A stretch of DNA of 5,932 nt from Rhizobiaceae bacterium (lineage in GTDB: Bacteria; Pseudomonadota; Alphaproteobacteria; Rhizobiales; Rhizobiaceae): assembly GCA_021648425.1 (NCBI GenBank), contig JAKISV010000169.1, forward strand, positions 1 through 5,932, read 5' to 3'. Numbering within the stretch: position 1 is the stretch's first letter; every line of letters starts with the position of its first letter. The notes beneath the pieces are model-generated. The model was not told the origin of the DNA. It was given only the letters and a program-made list of their open reading frames with translations, and did not search any database. Both the position numbers and the translations under genes were made by a program. Shown here piece after piece: positions 5,754 to 5,932 of this stretch.

Positions 5754-5799
5754 GCGAGGATGACGAAGTAGAGAGCGCGAGGATAATGAGGGAGAGCGA
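5754..5799 (-). repeat. Mirrored 23-bp repeat track on the minus strand
   Basis: GCGAGGAT occurs at 5754-5761 and 5777-5784, 23 bases apart, and GAGAGCG at 5771-5777 and 5792-5798. On the minus strand the head TCGTCAT starts at 5744 and 5766, with a degraded copy TCATTATCC at 5789. The spacing (22, then 23) mirrors the plus-strand track on the other side of the palindrome. Confidence 0.6.
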
Positions 5800-5807
5800 C
5801 ACTCCCG

Positions 5808-5904
5808 CCGTCACCCCTGTGCTTGTCACAGGGGTCCATCCCTGAGAATTATCGTGTGGATGGGGGAACGGCATGGATTCCTGTGACAAGCACAGGAATG
5901 ACGG
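5808..5904. repeat. Second inverted pair of REP-like hairpins
   Basis: The left hairpin is ACCCCTGTG (5813-5821) with CACAGGGGT (5827-5835). The right one is ATTCCTGTG (5877-5885) with CACAGGAAT (5891-5899). The loop is CTTGT on the plus strand in the left copy and on the minus strand in the right copy. CCGTCA (5808-5813) and TGACGG (5899-5904) bound the module. The inner flanks carry CCATCC (5836-5841) and GGATGG (5858-5863), which could also pair. Confidence 0.8.
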
Positions 5905-5932
5905 TGAGGATTATGTTTTAGAAGGCGAGAAG

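Larger units (their letters stand above)
5515..5932. other. Gene-free repeat region after folC
   Basis: These 418 bases contain no credible coding region. They hold a 23-bp periodic repeat track (5558-5649), a 120-bp interrupted palindrome (5626-5745), a mirrored repeat track on the other strand (to about 5799) and a second inverted pair of hairpins (5808-5904). Open frames across it (5584-5889 minus, 5642-5845 plus) follow the repeats and match no family I know. The last bases (5905-5932) show no feature. Confidence 0.75.

Noticed and set aside
5584..5889. 101-codon minus-strand and 67-codon plus-strand (5642-5845) open frames after folC
   Set aside because: Both lie wholly within the REP-like repeats; peptides such as VIVGLDPTIQ are the typical false translation of this repeat type.

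Overview
The window holds a compact same-strand gene cluster, trpF-trpB-trpA-accD-folC, that occurs widely in Alphaproteobacteria. In that class the tryptophan genes are split and trpFBA sits next to accD and folC. The gene order, the alphaproteobacterial form of AccD (N-terminal zinc ribbon mostly lost, core motif KCPETGEMVFHKDLE) and the class-typical palindromic repeats after folC all point to an alphaproteobacterium. I infer a Hyphomicrobiales-like lineage of moderate GC, but nothing here fixes a genus.

Layout. Bases 1-75 are the 3' end of an upstream gene of uncertain identity, ending in tandem TAA stops. Bases 134-2895 encode the last steps of tryptophan synthesis: phosphoribosylanthranilate isomerase (TrpF) and the beta and alpha subunits of tryptophan synthase. 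The junctions are 10 bp and 7 bp, as in one translationally coupled operon. accD (acetyl-CoA carboxylase carboxyltransferase beta subunit) follows after 45 bp with no terminator. folC (folylpolyglutamate/dihydrofolate synthase) follows after 267 bp. All five proteins look intact, with catalytic residues in place.

The two most interesting parts are non-coding. First, the accD-folC gap (3925-4191) is filled from the base after the accD stop to the base before the folC ATG by one structured element. It has a 34-bp terminal inverted repeat enclosing two adjacent long hairpin arms, so it would fold as a two-armed (Y-shaped) structure. Its right terminal repeat also supplies the folC ribosome-binding site. 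It looks like a miniature, MITE- or ERIC-like repeat that has become part of the operon mRNA. Second, the 418 bp after folC (5515-5932) hold no credible gene. They contain a 23-bp-periodic repeat track and two pairs of inverted REP-like hairpins. The four hairpins share the frame CGTCA-stem-CTTG(A/T)-stem'-TCCA, while their stem sequences differ and still pair.

Together the genes link tryptophan, fatty-acid and folate metabolism in what looks like one transcription unit. The repeat elements may influence mRNA stability, folC translation or transcription end, but these roles are inferred from structure only.
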